In this document: positions 7,951 through 16,044 of the stretch, piece by piece
How positions within the stretch are numbered: position 1 is the stretch's first letter
How the letters are laid out: every line of letters starts with the position of its first letter
Source: Desnuesiella massiliensis
Lineage (GTDB): Bacteria > Bacillota > Clostridia > Clostridiales > Clostridiaceae
DNA length: 64,000 nt
Direction of reading: 5' to 3'
NCBI RefSeq assembly: GCF_001403615.1
Contig: NZ_LN879456.1
Coordinates: 682,001 to 746,000, forward strand
Translations under genes and position numbers: made by a program
Notes under the pieces: generated by a model
Seen by the model: the letters and a program-made list of their open reading frames with translations, nothing else
Databases searched by the model: none
What the model was told of the DNA's origin: nothing

Positions 7951-8856
7951 ATGCAAAAAATAGTACCTCACTTGTGGTTTGATAATCAGGCAGAGGAAGC
8001 AGTAAATTTATATACCTCTGTTTTTAAAAGCTCAAAGATACTACATAAGAGTCTGTATGAAGAAGCGGGAGCAAAAATCTCAGGAAAATTAAAAGGAGAT
8101 GTGATGACAGTAGAGTTTGAGCTTGAAGGACAAAAATTTATAGCCTTAAATGGTGGACCCTATTTCACTTTCACTCCTGCTATATCATTTTTCGTTAATT
8201 GCGATACCATAGAAGATGTAAACAAACTTTGGAAGAAGCTCTCTGAGGACGGATTAGTTCTTATGGAATTAGATAAGTATCCTTTCAGTGAAAGATTCGG
8301 ATGGGTTCAAGATAAGTATGGTGTTTCATGGCAGTTGAATCTTGCAAAGGGTAAACAAAAGATTACACCTTTTTTAATGTTTGTAGGGAGGCAGCATGGA
8401 AAAGCTGAGGAGGCAATAAATTTTTACGTTTCTCTCTTCAAAAATTCTGTTATTGCTGAGATAAATTACTATGGAGAAGATGAAAATAGCATCAAAGGAA
8501 CAGTTAAACACTCTACTTTTTCACTCCATGGACAGGAGTTTATGGCTATTGACAGCGGTTTGGAACATTCTTTCACCTTCTCTGAAGCAATATCTTTCTT
8601 TGTTAACTGTGACACACAGGAGGAGGTAGATGAGTTATGGTATAAACTTTCTGAGGGCGGAGAAGAGGGGCAATGTGGCTGGCTTAAAGATAAGTATGGT
8701 GTGTCGTGGCAAATCGTTCCTACTGCTTTAAGTAAGATGTTGAGTGATCCTAACCCTGTAAAGTCCCAAAGAGTTATGAAGGAAATGCTTCAAATGAAAA
8801 AGATAGATATTTTAAAATTACAGCAAGCTTATGAGGAAAAACAAAACTATAAATAA
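7951..8856 (+). CDS. Tandem two-domain VOC/PhnB-like protein
   Basis: A 301-residue protein built from two PhnB-like VOC domains in tandem. The first (about residues 1-130) runs from PHLWFDNQAEEAVNLYTSVF to DKYGVSWQLN; the second (about 138-255) from PFLMFVGRQHGKAEEAINFY to DKYGVSWQIV. Both share the signature AISFFVNCDT. A helical tail of about 40 residues with Lys and Gln follows. Duplication and fusion are read directly; substrate and activity are unknown. The RBS AAGGAG precedes the ATG, and a strong terminator follows at 8994. Confidence 0.85.
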   Translation: MQKIVPHLWFDNQAEEAVNLYTSVFKSSKILHKSLYEEAGAKISGKLKGDVMTVEFELEGQKFIALNGGPYFTFTPAISFFVNCDTIEDVNKLWKKLSEDGLVLMELDKYPFSERFGWVQDKYGVSWQLNLAKGKQKITPFLMFVGRQHGKAEEAINFYVSLFKNSVIAEINYYGEDENSIKGTVKHSTFSLHGQEFMAIDSGLEHSFTFSEAISFFVNCDTQEEVDELWYKLSEGGEEGQCGWLKDKYGVSWQIVPTALSKMLSDPNPVKSQRVMKEMLQMKKIDILKLQQAYEEKQNYK

Positions 8857-8993
8857 AAACTTTTAAGAAGATTATTGCTGGACAATAAACTTGAAAAGCT
8901 AAAGGATTATTAAAACATAAGTAAGAGCAATTGTTTCAATATTTATCACAGGCTAAATCAAAGTAAAAAGAAAGCATTAGTTAATGATATATT

Positions 8994-9020
8994 TGCCTTA
9001 GGGAGTTACACCCTAAGGCA
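8994..9020 (+). terminator. Intrinsic terminator after the VOC genes
   Basis: TGCCTTAGGG (8994-9003) and CCCTAAGGCA (9011-9020) form a perfect 10-bp stem with a seven-base loop, followed by TTTTCAATTATTTTAT. It ends the rightward VOC transcript. The opposite face lacks a T-run, so it is not clearly bidirectional. Confidence 0.8.
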
Positions 9021-9102
9021 TTTTCAATTATTTTATGTTAAGGTCTCTCGTTTACATAATTGTATGGTGGCATTAAAATAAATAAATTATCACAATTGAC
9101 CT

Positions 9103-9723
9103 TTATCTGTTCTTATAATAGAATATAGCAAGTTGTGTTCTGTCTCTGAGGTTCAACTTTTCCAAAATGTTGGTTATACTGTTTCTAACAGTACCTTCGC
9201 TTAAATATAGCCTGCTGGCTATTTCTTTATTGTTCAAGCCTTCGGCTACAGTGGTGATAATTTCTAGTTCCTTTCCTGTAATGCCGTAGTTAGAAAAATC
9301 AGTTTTATTGTTTTTATTAATTAAAGATGGAATTTTTGAAACAATATCATCACCAAAGACACTTTGTCCCGCATATACAGCCTTTAATGAGGGTACAATA
9401 CATTCAAAATTCTGTTTTATAATATATCCTTTAGCCCCTATCTTCAAGGCTTTTACTATATATTCATCGTCAGAAAAAGTAGTCAGAAATAGTATTTTTG
9501 CATTTTTATCTGTTTTTAAAATGGCTTCTCCCGCCTCTAGCCCTGTCAGGATTTCCATTCTTATATCAATTAATAGAATATCAGGCTTCAAATTGTGATA
9601 AAGTTCAATAGCTTCCTTTCCATTGTGACCAATAGTCAACACTGAGATATCTTTTTCTGCTTCTAATATAGTTTTAAGGGCTTCGCATACTAATTTATCA
9701 TCATCTACTACTACTATTCTCAT
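9103..9723 (-). CDS. NarL/LuxR-type response regulator
   Basis: A 206-residue response regulator. The receiver domain (residues 1-120) has the acidic pair D8-D9, the phospho-acceptor D53 in LLIDIRM, and K103. The LuxR-type helix-turn-helix (about 140-205) shows GLNNKEIASRLYLSEGTVRNSITNILEKLNL. It is five bases downstream of the histidine kinase gene on the same strand, and both diverge from an ABC exporter operon. By analogy with the Bacillus LnrK regulator, it probably activates that exporter; the partner relationship is inferred from gene order. Confidence 0.93.
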   Translation of the reverse strand: MRIVVVDDDKLVCEALKTILEAEKDISVLTIGHNGKEAIELYHNLKPDILLIDIRMEILTGLEAGEAILKTDKNAKILFLTTFSDDEYIVKALKIGAKGYIIKQNFECIVPSLKAVYAGQSVFGDDIVSKIPSLINKNNKTDFSNYGITGKELEIITTVAEGLNNKEIASRLYLSEGTVRNSITNILEKLNLRDRTQLAIFYYKNR

Positions 9724-9728
9724 ATTTT

Positions 9729-10811
9729 TTATCTGGTCCTTTCAAAATAATTATCCTTTGGAATTGAAATGAAAATTCTAAACCCTTGGTGGGTGCTAAT
9801 ATTAAGATTACCGCCTAAGGCAGCAATTCTATCTGTAATGTTTTTTATTCCGATGCCGTTTTCACTGCTGTAGCTGCAGGAGGAACCATTGTCTTCTATG
9901 ACCAATTGATAGAGTGCTGGGTGCTCACGAATAATCACTAAAGCTTCGGTAGCATTAGAATGCTTTATGATATTTGACAAGGCCTCCTTTGTTACTGTAA
10001 TAAAGCAATATTTCATATTTTTTTCTAAGTTTGTTTCCACATCGTAATGAAATTTTATAGAGCAAAATCTAAAGCCATCAATTAATTTTTGTATTTCAGT
10101 TCGCAAATCAATGGATTCTTCATGTAAATTATGTACGCTGGTACGTATGCTATCCATGGCCTCAGAGAGGGTACCCTTTATAAGCTTTAGGTTTTTTTTA
10201 GTTTCTTCATCTTTATTTATAGCAAGGAGTGCTCCTATTTGCAATATGGATCTTGAAAGCAAGTGCCCTACATTATCATGGATATCCCTTGCTATTCTAT
10301 TTCGTTCTGTTACAGTTGCGAGATTTATTTCATAATCCTGTTTGTCCAAAAGTTCCTTATTTTGTTTTTCAAGCTGCATCGATATTTCCTTAGTATTATC
10401 ACGAAGCTTATGATAGTCTTTTTCAAGCTTCTCATAAGAAACTGTGCGATGTTTTAAAATATATGCAGTAATAATAATAGCTGCAATTAACCAGTTTGAT
10501 ATAAAGGGTGTTTTAATAAAATTAAATATTAAAGGAAGAAATGAAAATATCCATATACCTTTTATTTTAAGCAATACTGCATCATAGCATATAAGAGGAA
10601 TAAAGAATAGGTAATCCAGCTTAAAAAAGCAAACAGCTAGGTAAATAGTAAATACTGCTATGGTAATAGATTCATTTTCCAAATAACTTAGTATTGCACT
10701 TAAAATTATGGAAATTAAAATAGGTATAACCATATATATGTTATTTTCATTAGTTATATATAAAGCCAAAGAAATAATAAAAATAGCTAGTTTATCAATT
10801 AATCTCTTCAT
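9729..10811 (-). CDS. Membrane histidine kinase, DesK/LiaS type
   Basis: A 360-residue sensor kinase with about five hydrophobic N-terminal segments, a coiled-coil linker (about residues 120-165), a HisKA_3 dimerisation domain with phospho-accepting histidine near residue 178 (RIARDIHDNVGHLLS), and a HATPase domain with the N box (ALSNIIKHSNA) and G box (NGIGIKNITDR). No large extracellular domain is seen, as in intramembrane-sensing kinases that detect membrane-active compounds. I prefer the ATG at 10811; an in-frame TTG at 10823 is the alternative, and neither has ideal spacing to AAGGA. Confidence 0.9.
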   Translation of the reverse strand: MKRLIDKLAIFIISLALYITNENNIYMVIPILISIILSAILSYLENESITIAVFTIYLAVCFFKLDYLFFIPLICYDAVLLKIKGIWIFSFLPLIFNFIKTPFISNWLIAAIIITAYILKHRTVSYEKLEKDYHKLRDNTKEISMQLEKQNKELLDKQDYEINLATVTERNRIARDIHDNVGHLLSRSILQIGALLAINKDEETKKNLKLIKGTLSEAMDSIRTSVHNLHEESIDLRTEIQKLIDGFRFCSIKFHYDVETNLEKNMKYCFITVTKEALSNIIKHSNATEALVIIREHPALYQLVIEDNGSSCSYSSENGIGIKNITDRIAALGGNLNISTHQGFRIFISIPKDNYFERTR

Positions 10812-10833
10812 CTTATCTACCAAATCCTTACTT

Positions 10834-10899
10834 TGTAAGAATAGTCATCACATATAAATTCTAGCACGTCATCTTACAGTCCTCAAGCTTATTCTTACA
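10834..10899. promoter_or_regulatory. TGTAAGA boxes in the kinase/ABC divergent region
   Basis: TGTAAGAATA at 10834-10843 is matched by its exact reverse complement at 10890-10899, and a third TGTAAGA lies on the minus strand at 10872-10878. The boxes sit between the divergently transcribed kinase and ABC exporter genes. They are candidate binding sites for the neighbouring response regulator; this role is inferred from position only. Confidence 0.35.
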
Positions 10900-11040
10900 T
10901 TTGTCATGGGAAGCTTGGAGTATGCTCACTAACAAATTACAAATAAATATATTAAGATTAATGTATAGATAGGACATGGATATATTTTATTAAATAGTTC
11001 TGCCGAGAAAATTTGCTAAATCAATAATGGGGGGATCCTT

Positions 11041-11973
11041 ATGGTAATAAAGGTTAAAAATCTAGTAAAAAGATATGGTGATTTAATTGCTTTAGATCAT
11101 TTAAATATGGAAGTAAATCAGGGAGAAGTTTTTGGTCTTTTAGGTCCTAATGGTTCTGGAAAAACCACAGCAATTAACTGCATTTTATCTCTATTGAAAT
11201 ATGACAAAGGCAGCATAGAGATCTATGGAAAACCTATGTCACCGGATGCTTATGATATTAAGCAGGATATTGGCATAATCATGCAAAATGTTGCGGTGTT
11301 TGATGAATTGACGGCTCTTGAAAATATTGATTATTTTTGTGGAATGTACATTTTTGACAAAAGAAAGCGTCGTCAACTGGTAGAGGAAGCTATAGACTTT
11401 GTAGGTCTTAATGATTTTAGAAAGTTTTATCCAAAGAAGTTAAGCGGCGGGTTGCTTAGAAGATTAAATATTGCCTGCGGTGTTGCTCATAAGCCAAAGC
11501 TAATCATCTTAGATGAACCCACTGTTGCAGTTGATCCTCAGAGTCGAAACAATATTTTAGAAGGGATACAAAGGCTTAATAAAGAGGGAGCTACCATTGT
11601 ATATACTTCTCATTATATGGAAGAGGTTGAGGAAATCTGCACAAGAATAGCCATTATGGACAAAGGAAAAATAATAGCAGCAGGTACTAATGAAGAGCTA
11701 AAGGGAATGATAAATTCTGGTGAAAAGCTCACTGTCGAGATATTTAAAATGGATGACAGTCTTTTAGAGGATATTAAAAATCTTCCTCATATAGTTTCTG
11801 CAGAATATAAGGAAAATTTATTAATTGCTAAGTCAAGCAGAGGTAAAAATAATCTAATTGCTTTGATGGATTATTTAAAGTCAAAGAATGTCAGCGTGGG
11901 AAAGATTTATTCTGAGCCACCTACTTTGAATGATGTATTCTTAGAAATAACAGGTAAAGAGCTTAGGGATTAA
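11041..11973 (+). CDS. ABC transporter ATPase (drug/lantibiotic exporter type)
   Basis: A 310-residue ATPase of the CcmA/drug-export class. It has the Walker A GPNGSGKT (residues 35-42), the signature LSGG (134-137), Walker B LIILDEP (154-160) and the switch histidine in TSHYMEEVEE, followed by a C-terminal regulatory extension of about 90 residues. It powers the two membrane proteins encoded directly downstream. Gene order (kinase, regulator | ATPase, permease, permease) matches the linearmycin-resistance system LnrJK-LnrLMN of Bacillus subtilis, so resistance to a membrane-targeting compound is the likely role. The RBS is weak (GGGGGATCC). Confidence 0.92.
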   Translation: MVIKVKNLVKRYGDLIALDHLNMEVNQGEVFGLLGPNGSGKTTAINCILSLLKYDKGSIEIYGKPMSPDAYDIKQDIGIIMQNVAVFDELTALENIDYFCGMYIFDKRKRRQLVEEAIDFVGLNDFRKFYPKKLSGGLLRRLNIACGVAHKPKLIILDEPTVAVDPQSRNNILEGIQRLNKEGATIVYTSHYMEEVEEICTRIAIMDKGKIIAAGTNEELKGMINSGEKLTVEIFKMDDSLLEDIKNLPHIVSAEYKENLLIAKSSRGKNNLIALMDYLKSKNVSVGKIYSEPPTLNDVFLEITGKELRD

Positions 11974-11985
11974 AGGAGGGATACT

Positions 11986-13137
11986 ATGTTTTTCCATAAC
12001 TATCTGTATAGGCTTAAATGTATTGTAAGAGACAAGCAAACTATGTTTTGGACATTTTTATTTCCAATACTTTTAGCCACATTATTTTATATGGCTTTTT
12101 CAAATCTTTCAAGTTCAGAAAATTTTTCTGAAATTAAAATTGGAATAGTTAATAATGATGAATATAAAAAGAATATAGATTTTATTAAGGCTATTGAGCA
12201 GGTTTCAAGCTCTAATAGTTCAAGAGAAAGCAATCTGTTTGATATAACCTTTATATCAGAGGAAGAAGGGGATAAGCTTCTTGAAGACGGCAAAATAGAA
12301 GGTTATATTTATTTCGATAATGGAATAAAGCTTGTCGTGAAGAAATCCGGTATAAATCAAAGCATTATAAAAGGTTTCTTAGATGATTTTAAGCAAACTT
12401 CCTCTACAGTGGTAACAATTGTGAGTAATAATCCTGCTGCAATTCAAAATGGACTTTTAAATAATATATCAAGCAGGACTGATTATCTTAAAGAAGTTGC
12501 TCCAAGCAAAGCAGCTCCTAATACCGTTGTAAACTATTTTTATTCCTTGATTGCAATGGCTTGCCTATACGGAAGCTTCTGTGGACTTAAAGAAGTAAAT
12601 GCCATACAAGCTAATCTATCTCCACAGGGATCAAGAGTTAACGTGGCTCCTACACATAAGTTAAAGATATTCATGGCTTCTATGTTTGCTGCAACTACAG
12701 TTCAGTTAGTTGAAATATTTGCTTTGCTTGGGTATTTGACTTTGATACTAAAAGTAAACTTTGGTAGTCAATTAGGTTATATAGCATTGACTTGTGTAAT
12801 AGGCACAATTACAGGAGTTACCTTTGGAACTTGTATTGCCTCAATAGTCAAAAAAGGTGAGGGGATTAAAATTGGAATCCTCATTGGACTTTCTATGATA
12901 ATGTCATTTTTATCAGGTATGATGAACCATGACATGAAATATATTGTTAATAAAAATGTTCCTATCTTAGGGTATCTCAATCCAGCAAATTTAATAGCAG
13001 ACTGCTTTTATTCACTATATTATTATAATACCCACGCTCAATTTTTTAAGGATATAGCCATGCTTTCCGTTTTTGCTGCAGTTTTCAGCATAATCACTTA
13101 CTTGGTATTAAGGAGGCAAAAGTATGCAAGTTTATAA
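11986..13137 (+). CDS. ABC-2 type permease, first subunit
   Basis: A 383-residue ABC-2 membrane protein. It has one N-terminal transmembrane helix, then a soluble extracellular stretch of about 160 residues, then five to six C-terminal membrane helices. This is the YhgE/LnrM-like plan. It starts 12 bases after the ATPase gene with an AAAGGAGG site and overlaps the next permease gene by 14 bases, so the two should be translated together and form a heterodimer. The substrate is not known. Confidence 0.88.
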   Translation: MFFHNYLYRLKCIVRDKQTMFWTFLFPILLATLFYMAFSNLSSSENFSEIKIGIVNNDEYKKNIDFIKAIEQVSSSNSSRESNLFDITFISEEEGDKLLEDGKIEGYIYFDNGIKLVVKKSGINQSIIKGFLDDFKQTSSTVVTIVSNNPAAIQNGLLNNISSRTDYLKEVAPSKAAPNTVVNYFYSLIAMACLYGSFCGLKEVNAIQANLSPQGSRVNVAPTHKLKIFMASMFAATTVQLVEIFALLGYLTLILKVNFGSQLGYIALTCVIGTITGVTFGTCIASIVKKGEGIKIGILIGLSMIMSFLSGMMNHDMKYIVNKNVPILGYLNPANLIADCFYSLYYYNTHAQFFKDIAMLSVFAAVFSIITYLVLRRQKYASL

Positions 13138-14290
13138 AGCTTTTTTTAAAATAATTTATAAAAACTTATCTCAAATAATAATTTATATTGTGGTATTTAT
13201 ATCCCTTGCAGTAGCTCTTGCAAATACTAGTACTAAGGCTGTAAATACGAATTTTTCTGAAACCAAAGTTAATATAGTCTTCATAAATCATGATAATAAT
13301 TCAAGATTAGTAGAAGGCCTAAAGAACTATTTAAGCAAAAATGCTAATATTGTAAATATCCCGGATGATACTAAAAAGTTGCAAGATGCATTGTTTTTTA
13401 GGGAGGTAGAATATATAGTAAAAGTTCCCAAAGGTTTCGCCAATGGGCTGCTAAGCGGAGAAATATTACAGCTGGAAAAGACCACAGTGCCAGGTTCAAC
13501 CAGTGAAATATACCTTGATAATATCATAAATAAATATTTAAATACTGTAAAAGTATATACCAGTGCTATGGAGAATTTATCTGAGGAACAGCTTTTAAGC
13601 TATGTAGATAATGATTTAGCGCAGAAAACTGAAGTTAAGCTATCAAGCACCCTAGGTGAAGTTTCTAAAAATGAAAAGATTACATTCTATTTTAACTATT
13701 TAGCATATTCATTGTTTTCAATATTAATTTTAGGAGTTTGCTCTGTTATGATTGTGTTTAATAATACAGATTTGAAAAAGCGCAATTTCTGCTCACCGAT
13801 AAAACTTAGAAATATGAATTTTCAGATGATATTAGGGAATTTTAGCTATGCAGTACTGGCCTGGTTTGCAATGATTTTTACAAGCTTTATCATGTATGGC
13901 AGTTATATGTTTACTGCCAAGGGTATGTTGTTTCTATTAAACTCCTTTATATTTACCTTAGTAGCTCTGAGTATAAGCTTTTTAATCGGCAATATTATAA
14001 AGAGCAAGGGTGCAATGTCTGCAGCAGCAAATGTGGTTTCATTAGGAACTTGCTTCATCAGCGGAGTGTTTGTGCCCCAGGCCTTGCTTGGCAAAACAGT
14101 ATTAACCATTGCAAGCTTTACACCAAACTATTGGTATGTAAGATCCAATAATATCATAGTTAATTTAGTTAACTTTAGTATGGAGAATCTTACCCCTATA
14201 TTTTTAAATATGCTCATAATGCTTGGTTTTGCTACAGCAGTGCTTTCTGTGGCTCTTGTAGTTATAAAACAAAAGCGAATGAGTAACTAG
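13124..14290 (+). CDS. ABC-2 type permease, second subunit
   Basis: A 388-residue ABC-2 membrane protein with the same plan as its upstream neighbour: one N-terminal helix, an extracellular domain (about residues 35-185) and a block of C-terminal helices, ending in a short basic tail. AAGGAGG lies inside the end of the preceding gene and fixes the ATG at 13124. It should pair with the first permease and the ATPase in one exporter. A strong terminator follows at 14340. Confidence 0.88.
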   Translation: MQVYKAFFKIIYKNLSQIIIYIVVFISLAVALANTSTKAVNTNFSETKVNIVFINHDNNSRLVEGLKNYLSKNANIVNIPDDTKKLQDALFFREVEYIVKVPKGFANGLLSGEILQLEKTTVPGSTSEIYLDNIINKYLNTVKVYTSAMENLSEEQLLSYVDNDLAQKTEVKLSSTLGEVSKNEKITFYFNYLAYSLFSILILGVCSVMIVFNNTDLKKRNFCSPIKLRNMNFQMILGNFSYAVLAWFAMIFTSFIMYGSYMFTAKGMLFLLNSFIFTLVALSISFLIGNIIKSKGAMSAAANVVSLGTCFISGVFVPQALLGKTVLTIASFTPNYWYVRSNNIIVNLVNFSMENLTPIFLNMLIMLGFATAVLSVALVVIKQKRMSN

Positions 14291-14339
14291 AAATTTAGTT
14301 GGTTTGCATCAGCAATTTTTAATTCCTGAGAATGTAGAA

Positions 14340-14375
14340 AAGTGCGTAAGTTAATACAAAAATACTTACGCACTT
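14340..14375 (+). terminator. Terminator of the ABC exporter operon
   Basis: AAGTGCGTAAGT (14340-14351) and ACTTACGCACTT (14364-14375) are exact complements with a 12-base loop, followed by GTTTTCTT. No gene is seen between here and the end of the convergent glycosidase gene at 14484. Confidence 0.75.
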
Positions 14376-14483
14376 GTTTTCTTATAATTATAAAAAGACA
14401 ATGCTTTAGAAATGATATTTATAATACTGCAATAAAACGTAGAAGGTTAACAATTTTTAAGCTAGTGGCTCAGGTGGCATTTT

Positions 14484-15851
14484 CTATTTAGTATATTTTA
14501 AAGTCCACAGACAGAAGGAGTTTCCTATCATCCTATCCTTTATACACAATGCGTTATTATCTGCTACAACGTTAAAGTTCTCTGTTGTTTGCAAGGAGTG
14601 AGAGGTAGGATCAGTTAAACAATTATTAATATGGTTGTTTACCAAATATTTATCAATGTCATAGTTTCTATTTTCTAAATTGTTCAATACTATTTCTATA
14701 TCCTCTTCATTTTGTCCTGGGTTTGAGATTAAAACACATATTCTTTCATCATCTATTGTTGCGACAGCTTTATTTTCCACATATTCTTTAATCATTAGCT
14801 CATGAGTACCTAACATTTTAAACATTGTCATTACATGACCACTTGGGGTAGGGATATAATTATTATCTTCGTTGAGTATGAACATAGTTCTGCCTAACTG
14901 CTGATTTGGATTATGAAAAGTGCACCATGGAAACATTTTTAGCTTTGGGTAGTGTGAGCCTAATATCATTCCCGGGATTTCACCAGCTGCGTTTTGAATA
15001 TTTGTAGGACGGCCTGCATCTCCAATTCCAACCCTGAGTCCATACTCAGTCATAAGTAAAGGAAGCTCAGGGAGATTAAGCTCATTGATTATTTCCTGGT
15101 GACGCATGCAAAACTCCATGATACGCTGTGGATTTGTATGATATTCATGCATGGAATAGAAATCAATGATTCTATGTTCATCTCTACTTAATAACTCTAA
15201 GAATTCTTGCCAAAAATGCCAATGAGTAATGCCATGAGATAATCCAAAACCTCCTATCTTAAGGGGCATCTGGTAATTATGCTTTTGATTTAATCTTTGG
15301 ATTGCCCTATAAGCACACTGGTATAGTTTGTAATATTCCTTCATACTTAAATTTCCAAATTGAACAAGTTCAACTTCATTACAGCATTCAATATAGGTTA
15401 TATTAGGACAGAGATTCTTATAAAACTCAACCACCTTTTCAAAAACTTCTTCATATTTTTGGTATGTGATAACACCATCTGTTGCTTCTCTTTCATATCT
15501 GCGTAAATTTAACAGTACTTCATCAGCACACTCCGCATGTGAGATTAGATATTCTTGAATATGAGCGTTGACAGGAGAAGGCACCGTTAAGGGCCAGTCA
15601 TAGTCATAATGATTCTTATCTCCTTCATATCGATTAACTCCAATGGGATAGTCCCAATAATACCTATCTGTTCGATAATCCCAAACTTCATCCAAGGTTA
15701 TAAATAATCGGATGATGGAAGGACGTCCAATAACTTTTTCCATTACCTTAGGGAAGGAAGGAGAAGGAGTATACCGTAATGTGGTATTCTGAAACCTTTC
15801 AACATGTGGCCATTTTCGATATAAATTTTTTGTATCAACAGTGATTTTCAT
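14484..15851 (-). CDS. Clan GH-A glycoside hydrolase (GH39-like)
   Basis: A cytoplasmic 455-residue protein without signal peptide. A TIM-barrel glycosidase is suggested by the acid/base signature CNE (E159) after strand 4 and the nucleophile signature LLMTEYG (E269) after strand 7, the spacing typical of clan GH-A enzymes such as GH39 xylosidases. A beta-sandwich-like C-terminal region (about 350-455) follows. The family within the clan and the sugar are not certain. It is divergent from an operon of hexose-phosphate isomerases, so a mannose- or glucose-containing glycoside is a reasonable guess. The start has an AAGGAGG site. Confidence 0.72.
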   Translation of the reverse strand: MKITVDTKNLYRKWPHVERFQNTTLRYTPSPSFPKVMEKVIGRPSIIRLFITLDEVWDYRTDRYYWDYPIGVNRYEGDKNHYDYDWPLTVPSPVNAHIQEYLISHAECADEVLLNLRRYEREATDGVITYQKYEEVFEKVVEFYKNLCPNITYIECCNEVELVQFGNLSMKEYYKLYQCAYRAIQRLNQKHNYQMPLKIGGFGLSHGITHWHFWQEFLELLSRDEHRIIDFYSMHEYHTNPQRIMEFCMRHQEIINELNLPELPLLMTEYGLRVGIGDAGRPTNIQNAAGEIPGMILGSHYPKLKMFPWCTFHNPNQQLGRTMFILNEDNNYIPTPSGHVMTMFKMLGTHELMIKEYVENKAVATIDDERICVLISNPGQNEEDIEIVLNNLENRNYDIDKYLVNNHINNCLTDPTSHSLQTTENFNVVADNNALCIKDRMIGNSFCLWTLKYTK

Positions 15852-15967
15852 ATTTTACCTCCTTTACCGGATAAATTAATAAAAGTATATTAACATTAAA
15901 CTAATAATAACATATATTAAAAACAAATGAAATATAATAACATAAAAATAAAAAAATAAAAAAATTA

Positions 15968-15996
15968 TTGAAATTTAATCACAAAAGGTTTATATT
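15968..15996 (+). promoter_or_regulatory. Sigma-A promoter of the isomerase operon
   Basis: TTGAAA (15968-15973), a 17-base spacer and TATATT (15991-15996) precede the operon that begins at 16045. The AT-rich intergenic region is shared with the divergent glycosidase gene. Confidence 0.5.
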
Positions 15997-16044
15997 TAAC
16001 TTAGGGGAATACAAACCTCAATAATTTATAAAGGAGAGTATTTT

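Noticed and set aside
15960..15985. RpiR operator before the isomerase operon
   Set aside because: ATTGAAATTTAATCA is only a partial palindrome and overlaps the -35; too weak to call.
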